From Apiospora phragmitis (Eukaryota; Ascomycota; Sordariomycetes; Amphisphaeriales; Apiosporaceae), in assembly GCA_038363925.1 (NCBI GenBank), contig JAQQWL010000011.1, positions 8,432,001 to 8,496,000 on the forward strand: a stretch of 64,000 nucleotides of DNA, read 5' to 3'. A model generated the notes under the pieces. That model made no database searches, had not been told where the DNA came from, and was given only the letters and a program-made list of their open reading frames with translations. Both the position numbers and the translations under genes were made by a program. The number at the start of each line of letters is the position of its first letter. The first letter of the stretch is position 1. This document shows positions 22,968 to 34,824 of this stretch, piece after piece.

Positions 22968-23898
22968 ATGTCGCGCCAAATAAACCAGCCCAGCAACCAG
23001 ATCAAGCTCACCAACGTGAGCCTGGTGCGCCTGAAGAAGGGCAAGAAGCGCTTCGAGATCGCCTGCTACAAGAACAAGGTGCTGGAGTGGCGGCAGGGCA
23101 TCGAGACGGACCTGGACGAGGTGCTGCAGATCCCCAACGTCTTCCTGAACGTGTCCAAGGGCCAGACGGCGCCCAAGGAGGACCTGGCCAAGGCCTTCGG
23201 CAAGGACCGGCCCGTCGACGACATCATCCTCGACATCCTGAGCAAGGGCGAGCTGCAAGTCGGCGAGAAGGAGCGCGCCGCGCAGCTCGACCGCGTCCAC
23301 ACCGAGGTCATCAGCATCGTCTCCAGCAAGCTCGTCGACCCCGCACCAAGCGCGTCTACACGACCGGCATGATCGACAAGGCGCTCGACATGCTCAGCTC
23401 GCAGGCGCACCAGGGGGCCGGCGACAAGAGCGCCACGGCCAGCGGGACGGGCACACCGGCGACCGGGGACGACGCCGAGGCGAAACCGAGAGCCAAGGAG
23501 CACGTGTGGACCGGCGTTGTCACAACCAAGAGCGCAAAGAGTCAAGCCCTCGAAGCCATGAAGGCCCTTATTGCGAACCAGCCCATCCCCGTTTCGAGGG
23601 CCCGCATGCGACTCAGAATCACATGTTCCACGAATGTGTTAAAACAGGCTGTCAAAGCGCCCAAGACGACAGAGGCTGCAGAGGGGGAGCAGAAGGTGGC
23701 ACCAGGGACAGTGAAGGACAAGATATTGGGCTACGTCGAGCAGGTCGAGTCTCAAGACGTGATGGGATCAGAGTGGGAAGTAGTTGGCTTCGTCGAGCCA
23801 GGTGCCTTTAAGGCTCTCTCAGATTTCTTGGGCAACGAAACGAGGGGACAAGGCGAGTCGAGGTGCTGGACATGGCAGTAACTCACGAAGACGACTAG
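22968..23898 (+). CDS. SDO1: Ribosome maturation protein SDO1 (SBDS family)
   Basis: SDO1 acts with the GTPase Efl1 to release the anti-association factor Tif6 from late pre-60S subunits. Starting at the ATG at 22968, the N-terminal SBDS domain reads QIKLTNVSLVRLKKGKKRFE, ACYKNKVLEWRQG and LDEVLQIPNVFLNVSKGQ. The helical middle domain includes KRVYTTGMIDKALDML, and the C-terminal domain contains VSRARMRLRITC and SEWEVVGFVEPGAFK. A low-complexity Gly/Thr-rich insert lies around 23420-23490, between the domains. Two single-base breaks occur. One is in the C4 run at 23339-23342, between SSKLVDP and RTKRVY. The other is near 23852-23856, after which the proper C-terminus VEVLDMAVTHEDD ends at TAG 23896-23898. 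As SDO1 is needed for ribosome production, these breaks are most likely sequence errors. Confidence 0.94.
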
Positions 23899-24262
23899 AG
23901 CGTATTCCTTCTGCGGTAGACATAGCATGGCTCGGCGTTGATGACTTCATGGCACACATTATTTGATCTTAACGAATTTATTTGGCATAGTGCATAGATA
24001 CCACCATCCAGTTTCATCAATTATCAACGTCACAAACGTGCATCGTTATCATGGCTTTTGGGGAAGACGATGTCTCTTAACTTTTTTAGAGTACATCCAT
24101 CACTGACCGAACCCTTTCCGTAAAGCAAAGTCGCATGAATTTCATGACCATACGACACCAATGATGCACGTGTAATTTCAGTCCAGCCTTCACGCCAATA
24201 TTCCCATCGCAATGAATGACCAGACCATGAAACCACCCTTTTTGCCATAGCATTCGTAACGT
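23899..24262. other. Convergent spacer SDO1/RPS18
   Basis: AT-rich 3' flanks. No gene is supported. Confidence 0.5.
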
Positions 24263-24981
24263 TTAACCACCCTTCTTCTTGGAGACACCGACAGTCCGGC
24301 CGCGACGACCAGTCGTCTTGGTGTGCTGACCACGGACACGGAGACCCCAGTAGTGACGGAGACCACGGTGAGCGCGGATCTTCTTGAGGCGCTCGAGATC
24401 GTCACGGAGCTTGGAGTCGACACCGTTGGCGAGGACCTGAGAGTCCTTGCCGTCGACGATATCGCGCTGTCTGTTGAGGAACCAGGTGGGGATCTTGTAC
24501 TGGGTGGGGTTCTGGATGATGGTGACGATACGCTCGAGCTCTTCCGAGGTGAGCTCACCGGCGCTGTAGCAATTGTATTAGTCCCTGTATTTCCTATCCC
24601 AGTGATATCGGTTGGGCTGGTTTATTCGTACCGCTTGTTCAGATCGACATCGGCCTTCTTGCAGACCAAGTTGGAGTAACGACGGCCGACACCCTTGATG
24701 CGGGTGAGGGCGTACATTACCTTCTCTTCACCCTTGACATTGGTGTTGAGGAGACGCAAGATCTATGGGTGTTCCTGTTAGCCAATCCACTCCTTCCATG
24801 ATATCTCGCTCTGATCGACCGCGTAAAGTGATTGGGATATGTGCCGAGGGAGGGAAAAGTTCCCTCGGGTGTCGCCAGCGTGCACAATGCAGCGCTGATG
24901 GGGAAACTGATTGCGGGCAGTTAAATGGAGGCCTAGACTTACGAACTGGAAGTTCGTCTTCTCTCCCGAGACGAGCGACAT
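24263..24981 (-). CDS. RPS18: 40S ribosomal protein S18 (uS13)
   Basis: Three exons, 24943-24981, 24632-24762 and 24263-24563, give an intact protein of 156 residues, the expected length. Introns are 24763-24942 (180 bp) and 24564-24631 (68 bp), both GT-AG. The product starts [13 protein letters not shown] and continues [56 protein letters not shown], and ends [20 protein letters not shown]. uS13 sits at the head of the small subunit and contacts tRNA and 60S bridges. The very short first exon and long first intron are typical of ribosomal protein genes in filamentous fungi. Confidence 0.97.
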
Positions 24982-26221
24982 GATGGGCAACTGTTGGTGG
25001 TGAGTTGCCTTTGATTTTTGACTGTCGAGAGAATCACAAGTCACAGAAAAGGTGTGTTAAAATCCGGACTGGGTCTAATTTTCGCAATTGCAGAAAGTGT
25101 GGTGCGCTGCCCCGGCCCCGGAAAAACCCTTCGCAATTTTTGTGCGCCCAAAGTCGGGCGGGGGCCACTGCAGTGGGATCCTCCGAAAACTTTCCTAGGG
25201 TTGACTACTAAACAGTTCAAGTTCTGTTACCACATGCAAACTTCCTCCAGCACACGCAGAACTTCAACCCCCATTCGACAAATCAACTGAACGGCATTGG
25301 TGCTTTGGATGTTGGGCCATCATCCATCAGAAGTTGATGTTGACTACGCGCCAACTTTAAAACGGGATTTTATACCAACATATGGGCGAAGTACATCATC
25401 TTCCTAGGTGGTAGTATGTATGCGCTTGCTTGCGAAGCAGACTCTTCAGCCAGCCAGATGCATTTAATATCACGCATCTAGCATATCGGTATGCCCGATC
25501 CTGGTGTCTCGACTAAACATTATATGCTTCTCAAGATTTTATTCTGGTCATTCGAGCTTTACCGTTTGGTTTGTGTGCCAATGGACTCGGACGTCGGCTG
25601 CCTGATGGCTGGTCCTTGTTTCCCCCTTTGCCTTACATTCCTTATTCAGCAGTTCCCTTTTCAAGAAAGTTCTTGATAAGCCTGGAATACAATTGTGGGT
25701 GGCCTATGATGAAAGAAATCAAATACTCTCGATCAGATTATATTCTATGTGAGCTATTCATACACTGAAAATTCTGAGGCCTGTTGGATACCTAAGGGTT
25801 TTGTAATACGTGTTCAACTCGTCAAACCTGTTGCAACTACATAGCTAGCTTAAAGTAATCATATACATTACAGTAATCAGAGTGTGTTCAGAGGCGTGAG
25901 CGTACAAGGTCCTTTTCGAATGACCCAATCCTGACGAACATTTCTACCAGCCCAACGCTCTTATGTGATATTGATGGACTGTTACGCGGGCATGAATGAG
26001 TTCATATCAAACAGTCGTTTCTGGTATTTCTTGAAGATAGTGGCAGAACATAAGTGCCACTACTCCCTCCCTGTTTGCCATCAATACCTAAGTTGATGGC
26101 TACATGTATGCATACATAATCCTCTTAAACGCCTAAGCAATGTTTTAAGCCAGTAACCATGTCGTCAATCAAGTGGGTTCCCTGTGCATGTGCCAGTCAC
26201 CCCATGCCATCGATAATCGTC
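24982..26221. other. 1.2-kb spacer RPS18/RPA49
   Basis: The part next to RPS18 is its promoter and 5' leader. The rest is AT-rich, with only short unconvincing frames. Confidence 0.45.
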
Positions 26222-27599
26222 TTACCGGCGCCTGGCAAAGCGCATCTGAGGAAATTCCAATGGCAGCGCCAACTTGGCAACCTGCATCTTTCCCTTCCCT
26301 CCATCTGGATCTTTCCTGACGAGTACCTTACCACCTATTTGGCGGTAATATTGCGTAAACTCCTTCTCGGTCATGCCGAGGTCGTAGCGCAGAGTCTCAG
26401 TATTGAATTCGTAGTTTTCCAGAATGGAGACGAGGGCACAGCAGTATGTCTTCAAGAGATCCGTGTGACGCTTTCGTACGTCTCCGCCATCCGAGAATTT
26501 CCGTCTGATACTGTCGATGAGTTGTACGGGAGCGGGTTCCAAGAGTTCCTGCAGCTTCTTACGGTCTGGAAGCTTGAAAGAGCCTCGGTCTTTGCCGTTT
26601 CCCATGCTCTTGGAAATGGTGAGGAGACAGCTTATATAGCGTAGTATACGCAAATTTTGAACTGGATGAAGACTTCTTGCAACATTCCAGAAGCTCTCTG
26701 TCACGTACTTGTTCGGGTTCGTGAGGGGGCTCTGTTTCTTGGCAATATCTTGCCAGTCCTTGATAGGAATCGAGGATAGAAGATCGGCGCCAATCAGCTC
26801 TTCGGGCTTGTAGACGTCCTGAATCTCCGTGGCTTCGAAGTTCCCGGGAGGGACTGGTTTGGACTGATCGGCGGCTGCTTGGAGCTGTTCTCTCGATGCG
26901 ATGCCTCGTGCAGCTTCCGAAATCGAATCCATCATGGCCATAGACGAGGAGTCAAGCTTAGTAGCACCTTCGGTATTTGACTTGGCCGGGCCAATAGCAT
27001 TCTCGGTAAGAGAGGCGATGGCCTTCTTCGCTTTCTTGGTACCGAATTCCATGCCAAGCGTATTTCGCTGCTCTGTCATAGTCTACAAGCCGTTTAGTTA
27101 ATACCATCAACCAATATGGAGGCCTGGACTGGAGGATGCATACCTTGAAATCAGCGGAGTCGGCAGCGTTGTCCTCCGGAGCTTTCTGTGCACGAGGGAC
27201 TCCGCGCACCGTCATCTTCTTCGCTTCAATCACATCGAGCTTTCCCGTCGTGGGATCGAAAACGCCGATGTAATGCTTGAGATGCGACTCGACCCCGCCA
27301 TTTCCGTCCTCCTTGGCAGTATAATCGACTCGGTCGGTGTTTGCATGTAGCAGCAATTCGGGCGGAGAAGCCTTCTTGGTCTTCTTCGATACGGGTTTGG
27401 TGTAGGCCTGGAAGCTTAGAGGAGGGACGGAGAGGCCGGGTGTCGATGCGACGACGGGTGCGCATTCGCGGGCACTTTGTACCGAAGCGATCTTGACGAT
27501 CTGCGGTTGTTGTTGTGGTGGTGCTGCTTGTCGAGCTTTCTTCGCCTTCCTCTCTTTGCTCGAGCCTGAGCCCTCGTCTGTTTTGCGCTTGCTTTCCAT
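26222..27599 (-). CDS. RPA49: RNA polymerase I subunit A49
   Basis: Two intact exons (27144-27599 and 26222-27082) separated by a 61-bp intron give 438 residues. A49 pairs with A34.5 in the Pol I-specific TFIIF-like module and helps initiation and elongation of rDNA. The N-terminus is a Lys/Ser-rich nuclear-type tail (MESKRKTDEGSGSSKERKAK). The dimerisation region contains GVFDPTTGKLDVIEAKKMTV, and the linker reads MTEQRNTLGMEFGTKKAKK. The C-terminal tandem winged-helix part includes RNLRILRYISCLLTISK-like sequence, DRKKLQELL and MTEKEFTQYYRQIGGKV. No frame error is present. Confidence 0.94.
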
Positions 27600-28432
27600 T
27601 GTCTACGGTTGCCTGACGTCCGGTTCGCGGGTCGCGTATTGGGATGCGGAATTGTTGGATTTGTACCCGTACCTTGACTTCAAAAAATAATTTTTGGAGT
27701 ATTAAATTCTGCCGCCTTCAATGGGCAACATCCTTGTTGGCGGTGAGTTAAGGTTGTGCCAGTGGATGCAGCAGCTGGGCTAATCTAGTGGGGCCTATAT
27801 TTGTATTCTTGGACGGACCTTTGATAGATGTTCGAATCAAGGGTTAACACTTGAATATCTACTCGAGAAATAGCTGGCTTCTAAAACATTAATTACAGGT
27901 AGGTAAGAATGCATTCTATGAGCCGAAAATATGTGGACGATTGCTGTGGCAACATTCCATGAACCACTAGACATATTCAACGGTTGCTCTATCATAATCA
28001 ACTAGATGCCTACCTCAGTATTTAGGTAATTCACGTGGAACAAGTGAGATGATACATTAACAATTAACGAATCGGATAAAGCTTCGCAATAGGATATATG
28101 TGGAATTTTGATCCCATTAAGAAGATAGCCTTACTACCTACTCGTACATTCATTCTTTACTAGGAATACACAGTCGCATCACGAGTTGAACGTTGCCTGT
28201 ACAGATAACCATAAAGCCCAAGGGTTGCATACATTTGTCTCAAGGCAAAGTCTGAACTGAGACAAACACTTATTCCCAATACTCCGGCGTAGGCTAGAAG
28301 TCGGCAATGGTTTTGGTAAATCAGATATAACCCCCAACGCCATGCGGTTTTCAAGTCGATAATGCTATTTTGTTGTGTTTCAACGGCTCCTCAGATGCTG
28401 AACCAAAGGCTCAAGAATGGGTTGAGCCCACT
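27600..28432. other. AT-rich spacer
   Basis: No coding signal on either strand. The RPA49 promoter lies at its left end. Confidence 0.5.
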
Positions 28433-28981
28433 CTAGTGGCCTGCGGGGCGTTTCGGGAGTGCTTGCACGGGACGTCGCTCCTGGTCCGACTCCTTCCCGG
28501 GCACCTCCCGTAGTGCGTCGCAGGCCAGGGAGCTGCTGAAGCGCGGATGCGTCTCGCGCCGGTCGCTGCCGTGCGAGCGCGTGGCGGACAGGCAGGCACC
28601 GTCGACGCTGGTGTTGCGCGACGCGCAGGGGCTGATGCCGCTCATGTGGCTGTGGGCGCCGTGGCTCGTCCGGCGCTGCTTCTTGCCGAAGCTGAAGGCG
28701 AAGGCGTTCAGGATCTTCTGGTGCTCCAGGTTCTGCTGCGTGAAGGGCCTGTCCAGGTGGGCGTAGCCGTCGCTGTCGTCGTCGCCCCTCGACGACGACG
28801 ACGACTTCCCTTTCTTGGACCGGCTGGGCCGAAACCCCGTTAGAGTTCGTATGAAGCGAGACGGCGACTTGGAGCCTTCACTGTTGGGGGTGACAGTGCC
28901 TGTGCCTGGTGTTTCATTCTCGCCGGAACTGGTGGACGGTTTCCGTCCGTGGCTCCACCATTTGCTCTTGGCCATGATCAT
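28433..28981 (-). CDS. Small basic Ser/Arg-rich fungal protein, unknown
   Basis: A single frame of up to 182 residues, starting MIMAKSKWWSHGRKPS; the second Met, at 28975, is an equally good start. It is basic and Ser-rich, with the more ordered-looking blocks SPSRFIRTLTGFRPSRSKK and RPFTQQNLEHQKILNAFAFS, the second predicted helical. The last 40 residues look less natural and may follow a base error. No domain is recognised and no function is assigned. A possible leader extends to about 29250. Confidence 0.6.
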   Translation of the reverse strand: MIMAKSKWWSHGRKPSTSSGENETPGTGTVTPNSEGSKSPSRFIRTLTGFRPSRSKKGKSSSSSRGDDDSDGYAHLDRPFTQQNLEHQKILNAFAFSFGKKQRRTSHGAHSHMSGISPCASRNTSVDGACLSATRSHGSDRRETHPRFSSSLACDALREVPGKESDQERRPVQALPKRPAGH

Positions 28982-31105
28982 CTAGAGCCGTAGTAATGAT
29001 GAGACGAAAGAAACGAGTGATGAGGAAGGTTTTGATTCAAAGCTGATGTCAAGTTGGTATATGTCTAGTTCACACAGGAAGACGTTCAGTCTGGTGTTGT
29101 TTGTTTGCGAGCCGTTGCACGCCTTGGCAGGCGAGTGTAGGCTGAAGACATTGATTGATATACCGGAACGAGGAGGATGAAGAAGTAAAGTTTGCTCCCC
29201 AGCAGCAGCAACATGAACTGATATCTTCATGCACACTTCCAGTGGCAATGGGGTCGGTCTCTACGTAGGTATGCGGGGAAGGTTTACGGGGTCGGTCACA
29301 GTCATGCACGATGGCGTCACTCCTATCGAACCCCCAGTGGTATCTGTTCGGGCGAATCAACAACCGAGCATTTCCCCGTCCTGCTTACGATCAGCTGTTT
29401 ACAAACAGCCACTCAGCGTCAAGGTTCATAAGTCTCGATGCTAACGAGGGGTCGGGGGTAGTTTTTATAGCCAAGCTGGCGTGACTATAATCGCGTTGTA
29501 GTGGTGCTAGTATTACGTACGGTTCCAAGGTCGACGTCCGCCGTTTCCACCAGTGCGTCTCCGTTGTCACTGAATGGTGTCCTTGGGTATTGCAATGGAA
29601 CGGCGTGAACTATGAAGCGAACACAAATTCGGGGTTTTTCGGATGACAGAACCAAGATCGGTTGCTGGTGATTGTTCTTCTCCTGGCCTTCTTACTTGGC
29701 GCAAATAGGACAAGACTTCGCAGTCGTGATAATCTCAGGAGCATTCAATTCCTCAAAACACCCAATAATTGCTTCACGTCTTCCAAGTTGTCTTGGGTAT
29801 CCTCTTAGACCGGTAAACGGGTACTCTGGGTAGGTCGGGTATATGCTGTCTGTCGGTATAGACTGGTTTGAGTTTACTACCACGTGACCGTTGCTCCGCT
29901 CGTGGGCGCGTCGCTGTAGAAACACGACACATTGAGTCTCGAAGCAAACTTGCATATGATGCTTCTCATTCTGCATCTGATCCGACTTTCTGGCTCCTTG
30001 CTTCATTCTACCCACCCTATGGATCCTTCGGCTTACGCGACCGGACTCCCCACGGTCACTGGTTATTAATTCACATCACCATCTAGGAGGAAGCATAGTA
30101 CTATTGGGCTGAATGTCATATGCCTAGGCAGTTGGTAGGCAGATAACTTTACATAGTGTAGAGCCGTGGCTGGGCTGTCACGTTTACTAGTCTTCAACAG
30201 AAAAGCCAAACGACAGCCCGTTGGCATTCAACCCTTTACTCGGGTCAGCCCCCTTTTCCGCACCTGTCGAGTAGATACAGGTTAGTGGCTACATGGCCGC
30301 GAACTACCAACTACGTACGTAGGAATCCAGGATCTATTGCAACTTGCCCACACCATGTCGTTTCTATCGATATGCTACGGCAGTAATCGTCGATAGATGA
30401 GAAGATGAGAAGATAGGGGCAATCAGTGCTAAATGATGTCAAATTCATCCCATACTTTCGCCTCGCTCTGCGCTTTGCCAAGGCGAAAGAGAAAACCGAA
30501 CAATAGTCATGGCCACTGCCCAGCACGGCAGCAACGGTTGATGTTTTGCATGGTTTGGACGGTTCTCTGATTCCAAGGGAACGACGAACCCGCTCTCAGA
30601 CCAAGTTCGTCTCGCTCGAGTCACACCATGCGACGGTATTTGTCGTCCCTATACACGAATCAAACACTCTTCTGCCGCCATTATTGGCTGAAGCGTCCCC
30701 AGGCTGGCTGCAGTTGCTCGAGGCCATGCGCAGTGCGCCCACGTTCGTCTTATTGACATGACATGAGAAGGGGACTTCATCATCCGAAGACCTGCAGTGA
30801 CTACGAGAACGTTAATTGGGGAATTGTGTCGGTACACTGTTATGCCAGAGGAATAATGTCCACCAAGCCCCTCTTGGCAGGAATACTACTAGTCATCGGC
30901 AACGTCAAGTCCGTTTGAAGTATTCCAATTGGCGAAGCCGACCTACCAAACAGGAAACTGAGGTTGCCTTTGGTGTCTGTTGCTACTCAGAACGGTGGTT
31001 CATTATTGCTTCACGTTGGCTCGGCATCCGATGAACGCCATCTAGTGCTGCGGAAAGGCATCACTCGTCATGGCTCTCGATGTCCAGCTGTGATCTTGCA
31101 TGGCG
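28982..31105. other. 2.1-kb spacer without supported genes
   Basis: Several open frames of 60-110 codons occur. The best is an ATG frame on the minus strand at about 29692-30006 that ends in CPICAK, but it has no splice or family support. A 7-bp-stem hairpin (GCTGTTT-AC-AAACAGC) lies near 29391-29406. Confidence 0.4.
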
Positions 31106-31114
31106 ACGTTCTAG

Positions 31115-31121
31115 TATATAT
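31115..31121 (+). promoter_or_regulatory. TATA-like element
   Basis: TATATAT lies about 170 bases upstream of the ATG at 31290, followed by a C/A/T-rich stretch with CATCATCACACACACTCG, which looks like a fungal 5' leader. It could drive the transcript proposed for 31150-33700. Confidence 0.4.
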
Positions 31122-31149
31122 GCCAGGGGAAGTCGGCCTTCCAAGTACA

Positions 31150-33700
31150 CATTATCTTTGCTCATCATCACACACACTCGATCCATCAATTCCACAAGCC
31201 ACATAGCCATACAGATACAGAGTTCTATACTCAAGGTCTCCTATACATTTGTTCCCTTTTCGGTCGACTTTGACGCCAAACCTGCAAAGATGTTCTCGAC
31301 TCAAAAGAAAGATTTATCTGACGGTGTGTGCCGGCGTCCACCGCCATATAAAGGACTCTTCTTGCTAAACTTGGCCTCGCTGGTTCGTCCCGGGGCGGTT
31401 GGTGGCCACTTTGTTCGTCGACCAGCATCCTACGAAGATACCGGGCCTTACACAAAACCGCCATGAGAGAACCAAGGCTGTCCAATCTCGGAACATACAC
31501 GGACCTGCAACATTTCTGCCCGTTGAGATTGTTCTGTCCGGCGCGTCTGAACACGCGCTGTTTTCGGTCCGGCCCTCAGGGGCTTGATCGACCCCGGGCA
31601 CACCTTTACTCTCCGGATCACCCAGGGATAGCACTGCTGTCAAGCACCGGAACGCAGTGGCCTGAGTCCTATCGTCTTGCTCGCGATTGGATCCTACATT
31701 ACCGCTACATCATCACGGCGCTGCGTCCGATACCATTCGTTTCCCATACTCACTTTCACTGTCACTATTTATCTTGGATAACATCCTTGATGGCCTTATT
31801 ATGGCGTTCCACACTCTCTGATACGATACTACATACGCCCAACGTCAACAAGTCTCTCGTTTATGGACCTTGAACACGGCTATGTGTTACTCTTCGCCAT
31901 GGGCGATACAACATTCGCTTGTCTGACGACCTTTATGTTTTCCGTATCTGGGTTAAACTCGAAAACTTTCGTTTACTTCTGAGCCCAAATGCTGGCCTCG
32001 CTCTTATATCGTGCCCATTGGCATTGTAACATTCTTTTCACGATGCTCTCTACAACAAGATACTCGCCGATAAATACACTCACTTATTACAACACCTTCG
32101 CTTCTGCAACCAGACACTCGCTTCAACGAATACACTCGCTTTAAAGAACACACTCGCTTTAACGAACACTACCATTCGCTTCAACGACACACTCGCTTAT
32201 TACCAATTCGCTTCTATAACGCTCGTTTCTTCAATACTCGTTCCTCCAACACTAACGCCAACGAGGCACTCGCTTCCAGGACACTCTTTTAACATGACAT
32301 TCGCTTCTATGACATTCACCGTCTTCGACACTCGCTTTCGTACCACTTGATTCAAGAAATAACACTCGCTTATACAACACAATCGCTCACCCTACACTCT
32401 TTACTTCTACGTCACTCGCTTCTATGGTACACTCGCTTCATCTGCATCACTTGCTTCAACGATACTCACTCTCAAGCCAACGGACTGCCTCCCTCGTTCC
32501 ACACGCTCATTGGACTACACATACTTCAGGCCCAGATTGGCTCTTTCTGTCGCTATTGCACATCAACGTAGCTCACCTCTCACCCGTTTCTGGCCGCACA
32601 CCCGTCCGCTCTTTTTTACCCCTATCAGGGGTCCTCTACTACATTCGTTTCCAAAAAGAAGACGTTCTCTACCAAACTACAAATATGTTCTCGGAACTAT
32701 TATCACAGTCACTACTAACTACATTGATATCCCATATATCGTCACCACTTTCGCTATCCGCCGTTCAAATTAAATTGGCTTCTCACTCTGATCTCGCCCG
32801 ACCAAGATCATCACGTTCTTTGCTGTTCCCTCTCATGGATACACACACATTCGCTCTTATCTCACCTGATATCGGGATATCAAAATACTCAAGACTTCAC
32901 TCGTTCAAATCATGTTCCCATTTCTGGGCATTACGATCTTTCCAGCTCCTTAAGGAGTGTTCCTCTCACTCGACATTACCCGAAGCCGGCATATCGCATT
33001 CCACAACTGTTACGAGCGACGCCTTGGACACTTCCTGTCACTTCTCCATGTCACCCTAACCCATGGCAGCATGTATTTCTCTTCTTACGGCTACGAGACT
33101 GGCACCTCAGTCTCATCCACTCTTTGTTGTCCTCTCTTACGGGCAATAACCACACTCATTCACCTTTATGGCAGTAACGAAATTGGCTCATGGGGGACTC
33201 ATCATCACACTCGTTACCCAGCGCTTTCGACTTGACTGGCATTGGGAAACAGAATACCGCACTACACACGCTCATTTTCTGAATGTACGAGACCTTAGGA
33301 CTCGATCTCTACGATCCTTTGGAGGCAAAGAAGCCCACTAGGAAAAACATACTCCAAAAAGCCGCTCATTTTCACATTCTGTACCACAACACGCATGGGA
33401 GCGTCCTTTTCTCCCCCACCCCACAGTGGCTACCCCGTGCCAACTACCATCTGACGAACGTCTTTCGTCCATTCACTACATCGACACTCTCTTTCCGAGC
33501 GTATCTCAGCATTTCCCGGAGTCTTGATGCGGGGCGTTGTAGGTTGCAGATTTTCTAATGAATTCTTTTTTATGTCTTGGGTTCAGGGGCGTCGGAATAC
33601 CCATCTTGATGTGTCAAAGCTGGATGATGGATTTATTTAGATTTTCACAGGTATACAATGAACGAAAAGACAAAAGTTTCAATTCCGAGGATAATGCCCG
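31150..33700 (+). other. Candidate long transcript, G-poor and strand-asymmetric, no recognisable protein
   Basis: From about 31740 to 33540 the plus strand is rich in C, T and A and poor in G, a bias not seen in neighbouring spacers. A TATA-like box lies upstream. A T-rich stretch (33565-33575) and a GGATTTATTTAG segment near 33628 look like a fungal 3' UTR. Frames from ATGs at 31290, 31463, 32424 and 33283 (58 to 211 codons) have no motif, and their composition follows the repeats. It may be a long non-coding RNA, a long leader, or a fast-evolving repeat protein broken by base errors. Confidence 0.35.
31905..32480 (+). repeat. Degenerate CACTCGCTT repeat array
   Basis: The core CACTCGCTT recurs exactly at 32115, 32133, 32151 and 32190, and again near 32263, 32328, 32367, 32412 and 32432. 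Variants such as CATTCGCTT (32173), AATTCGCTT (32205), ACTCGTTC and CACTTGCTT lie between. Spacing is 15-22 bases, with an intervening CAACGA/CTATGA-like filler. Looser CTCGCT/ACTCAC copies extend left to 31905 and right to about 32480. This is a diverged short tandem repeat rather than a protein-coding repeat, because the period is not a constant multiple of three. Confidence 0.75.
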
Positions 33701-34824
33701 AGGGCCTGGGCTGGTGAGAAGATTTGATATGTCATTGAATTAGAAATTAGATCTCAATCTTTTTCGTGGTGAACTCCAACGATATCAATGTCAGTTGAGG
33801 AAAAACAAAACACTCTACACCCTTCCGTAACCTCAGATCTTGGCAATGAGATATTTCTAGGTAATGATGGAGTATATTTTTTTTCTGTACTCCATATTGG
33901 ACAACAGTGAGTCAAAATCATTCCCTGGTAATATCCAACCGTATGTTAGTGGGCTGCGAACAACTTCCATGATATTCCAATATTGATGGAAAGCTTTCGT
34001 CTTCAATGGCCTGCCCTAGTATGCACAAGGTTGAAATGCATCGAGTCATCCCCTCAGGTTGGCATAATAGTAATGCTTTACATGCACGTAAATCGGTCAT
34101 GCTCCACGGAGGGGCAGGTGGAGAATAGCGGTTGAGAAAGAAGCACAGATGGGATATCCAGTGACACATTGGTGATACGAGGCATGAGATCCAAAAACCG
34201 AAAGATAATTCAATGGACTAGGTATGTACTGGAACGAGGCGAATTAGCTAGTCAGCCATAATTCATTGCGTAGGGTGTTCTAGAAAAGCGGCATGATGTC
34301 GTCTAGACAGGACTTGTAAGTCGCAGAGCTCGAACGTACTGTGGCACGCGACCCATGAAGAGACGATCTCATGTCACGTAGAAAAATTGTCACAGGGCAT
34401 GAGAAAAACTGTTTAGTTCGTGTCATCAGAAGCAAGCATTGTCAATTGACTGCTTTAGAAAAACCCATTCCATTTTCCGGTTCCGTCATGGTCGTGACAT
34501 CTCAGCAGAAATTGCTTCTGAGAATCGTGTGTCCTGTAAACACAGCTCTGGAGTCTGCCCGATGGTAGCTTGACCAGTCTGCCCTTCCATACAAGTTCTA
34601 TCCATAATGGCCCCAATTCCTTCCTTCAATTCCAAGCCCTGAGCATTCCCCTCCAAGTGATGTATCGTTCTTCAAGTGCGCGCGAAGATGACGTCATTTT
34701 TGTTGACTGATGGATTGGTGGACGACAAGACATATGCTGGCGAGATATTGTGTGGAAGCGGTTGAATCATGGATGCCGTTCATTTGCTGTTGGAGAGACG
34801 ACTGTGATCGAGTAGACGAGGCGT
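33701..34824. other. AT-rich spacer
   Basis: No gene is supported. The 3' flank of RPL41 is at its right end. Confidence 0.45.

Noticed and set aside
27820..27850. GTTCGAATC resembling a tRNA B-box
   Set aside because: No paired T-stem and no upstream A-box or anticodon arm at suitable distance.
29310..29350. Possible tRNA T-arm (TTCGATA in a G-rich context) on the minus strand
   Set aside because: The flanking arms do not pair and no acceptor or D-arm can be drawn.
27600..31100. Repeat-induced point mutation (RIP) relics
   Set aside because: The spacers are AT-rich but show no duplicated element or dense stop-codon-converted transposon frame to support it by eye.
32100..32480. CRISPR-like array
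   Set aside because: Repeats are only 9 bases, degenerate and irregularly spaced, in a eukaryotic genome; no spacer structure or cas genes.
32424..33059. A 211-codon ATG frame in the repeat tract
   Set aside because: Composition (Ser, Leu, His, Thr) simply mirrors the G-poor DNA bias; no domain, signal peptide or codon pattern supports it.
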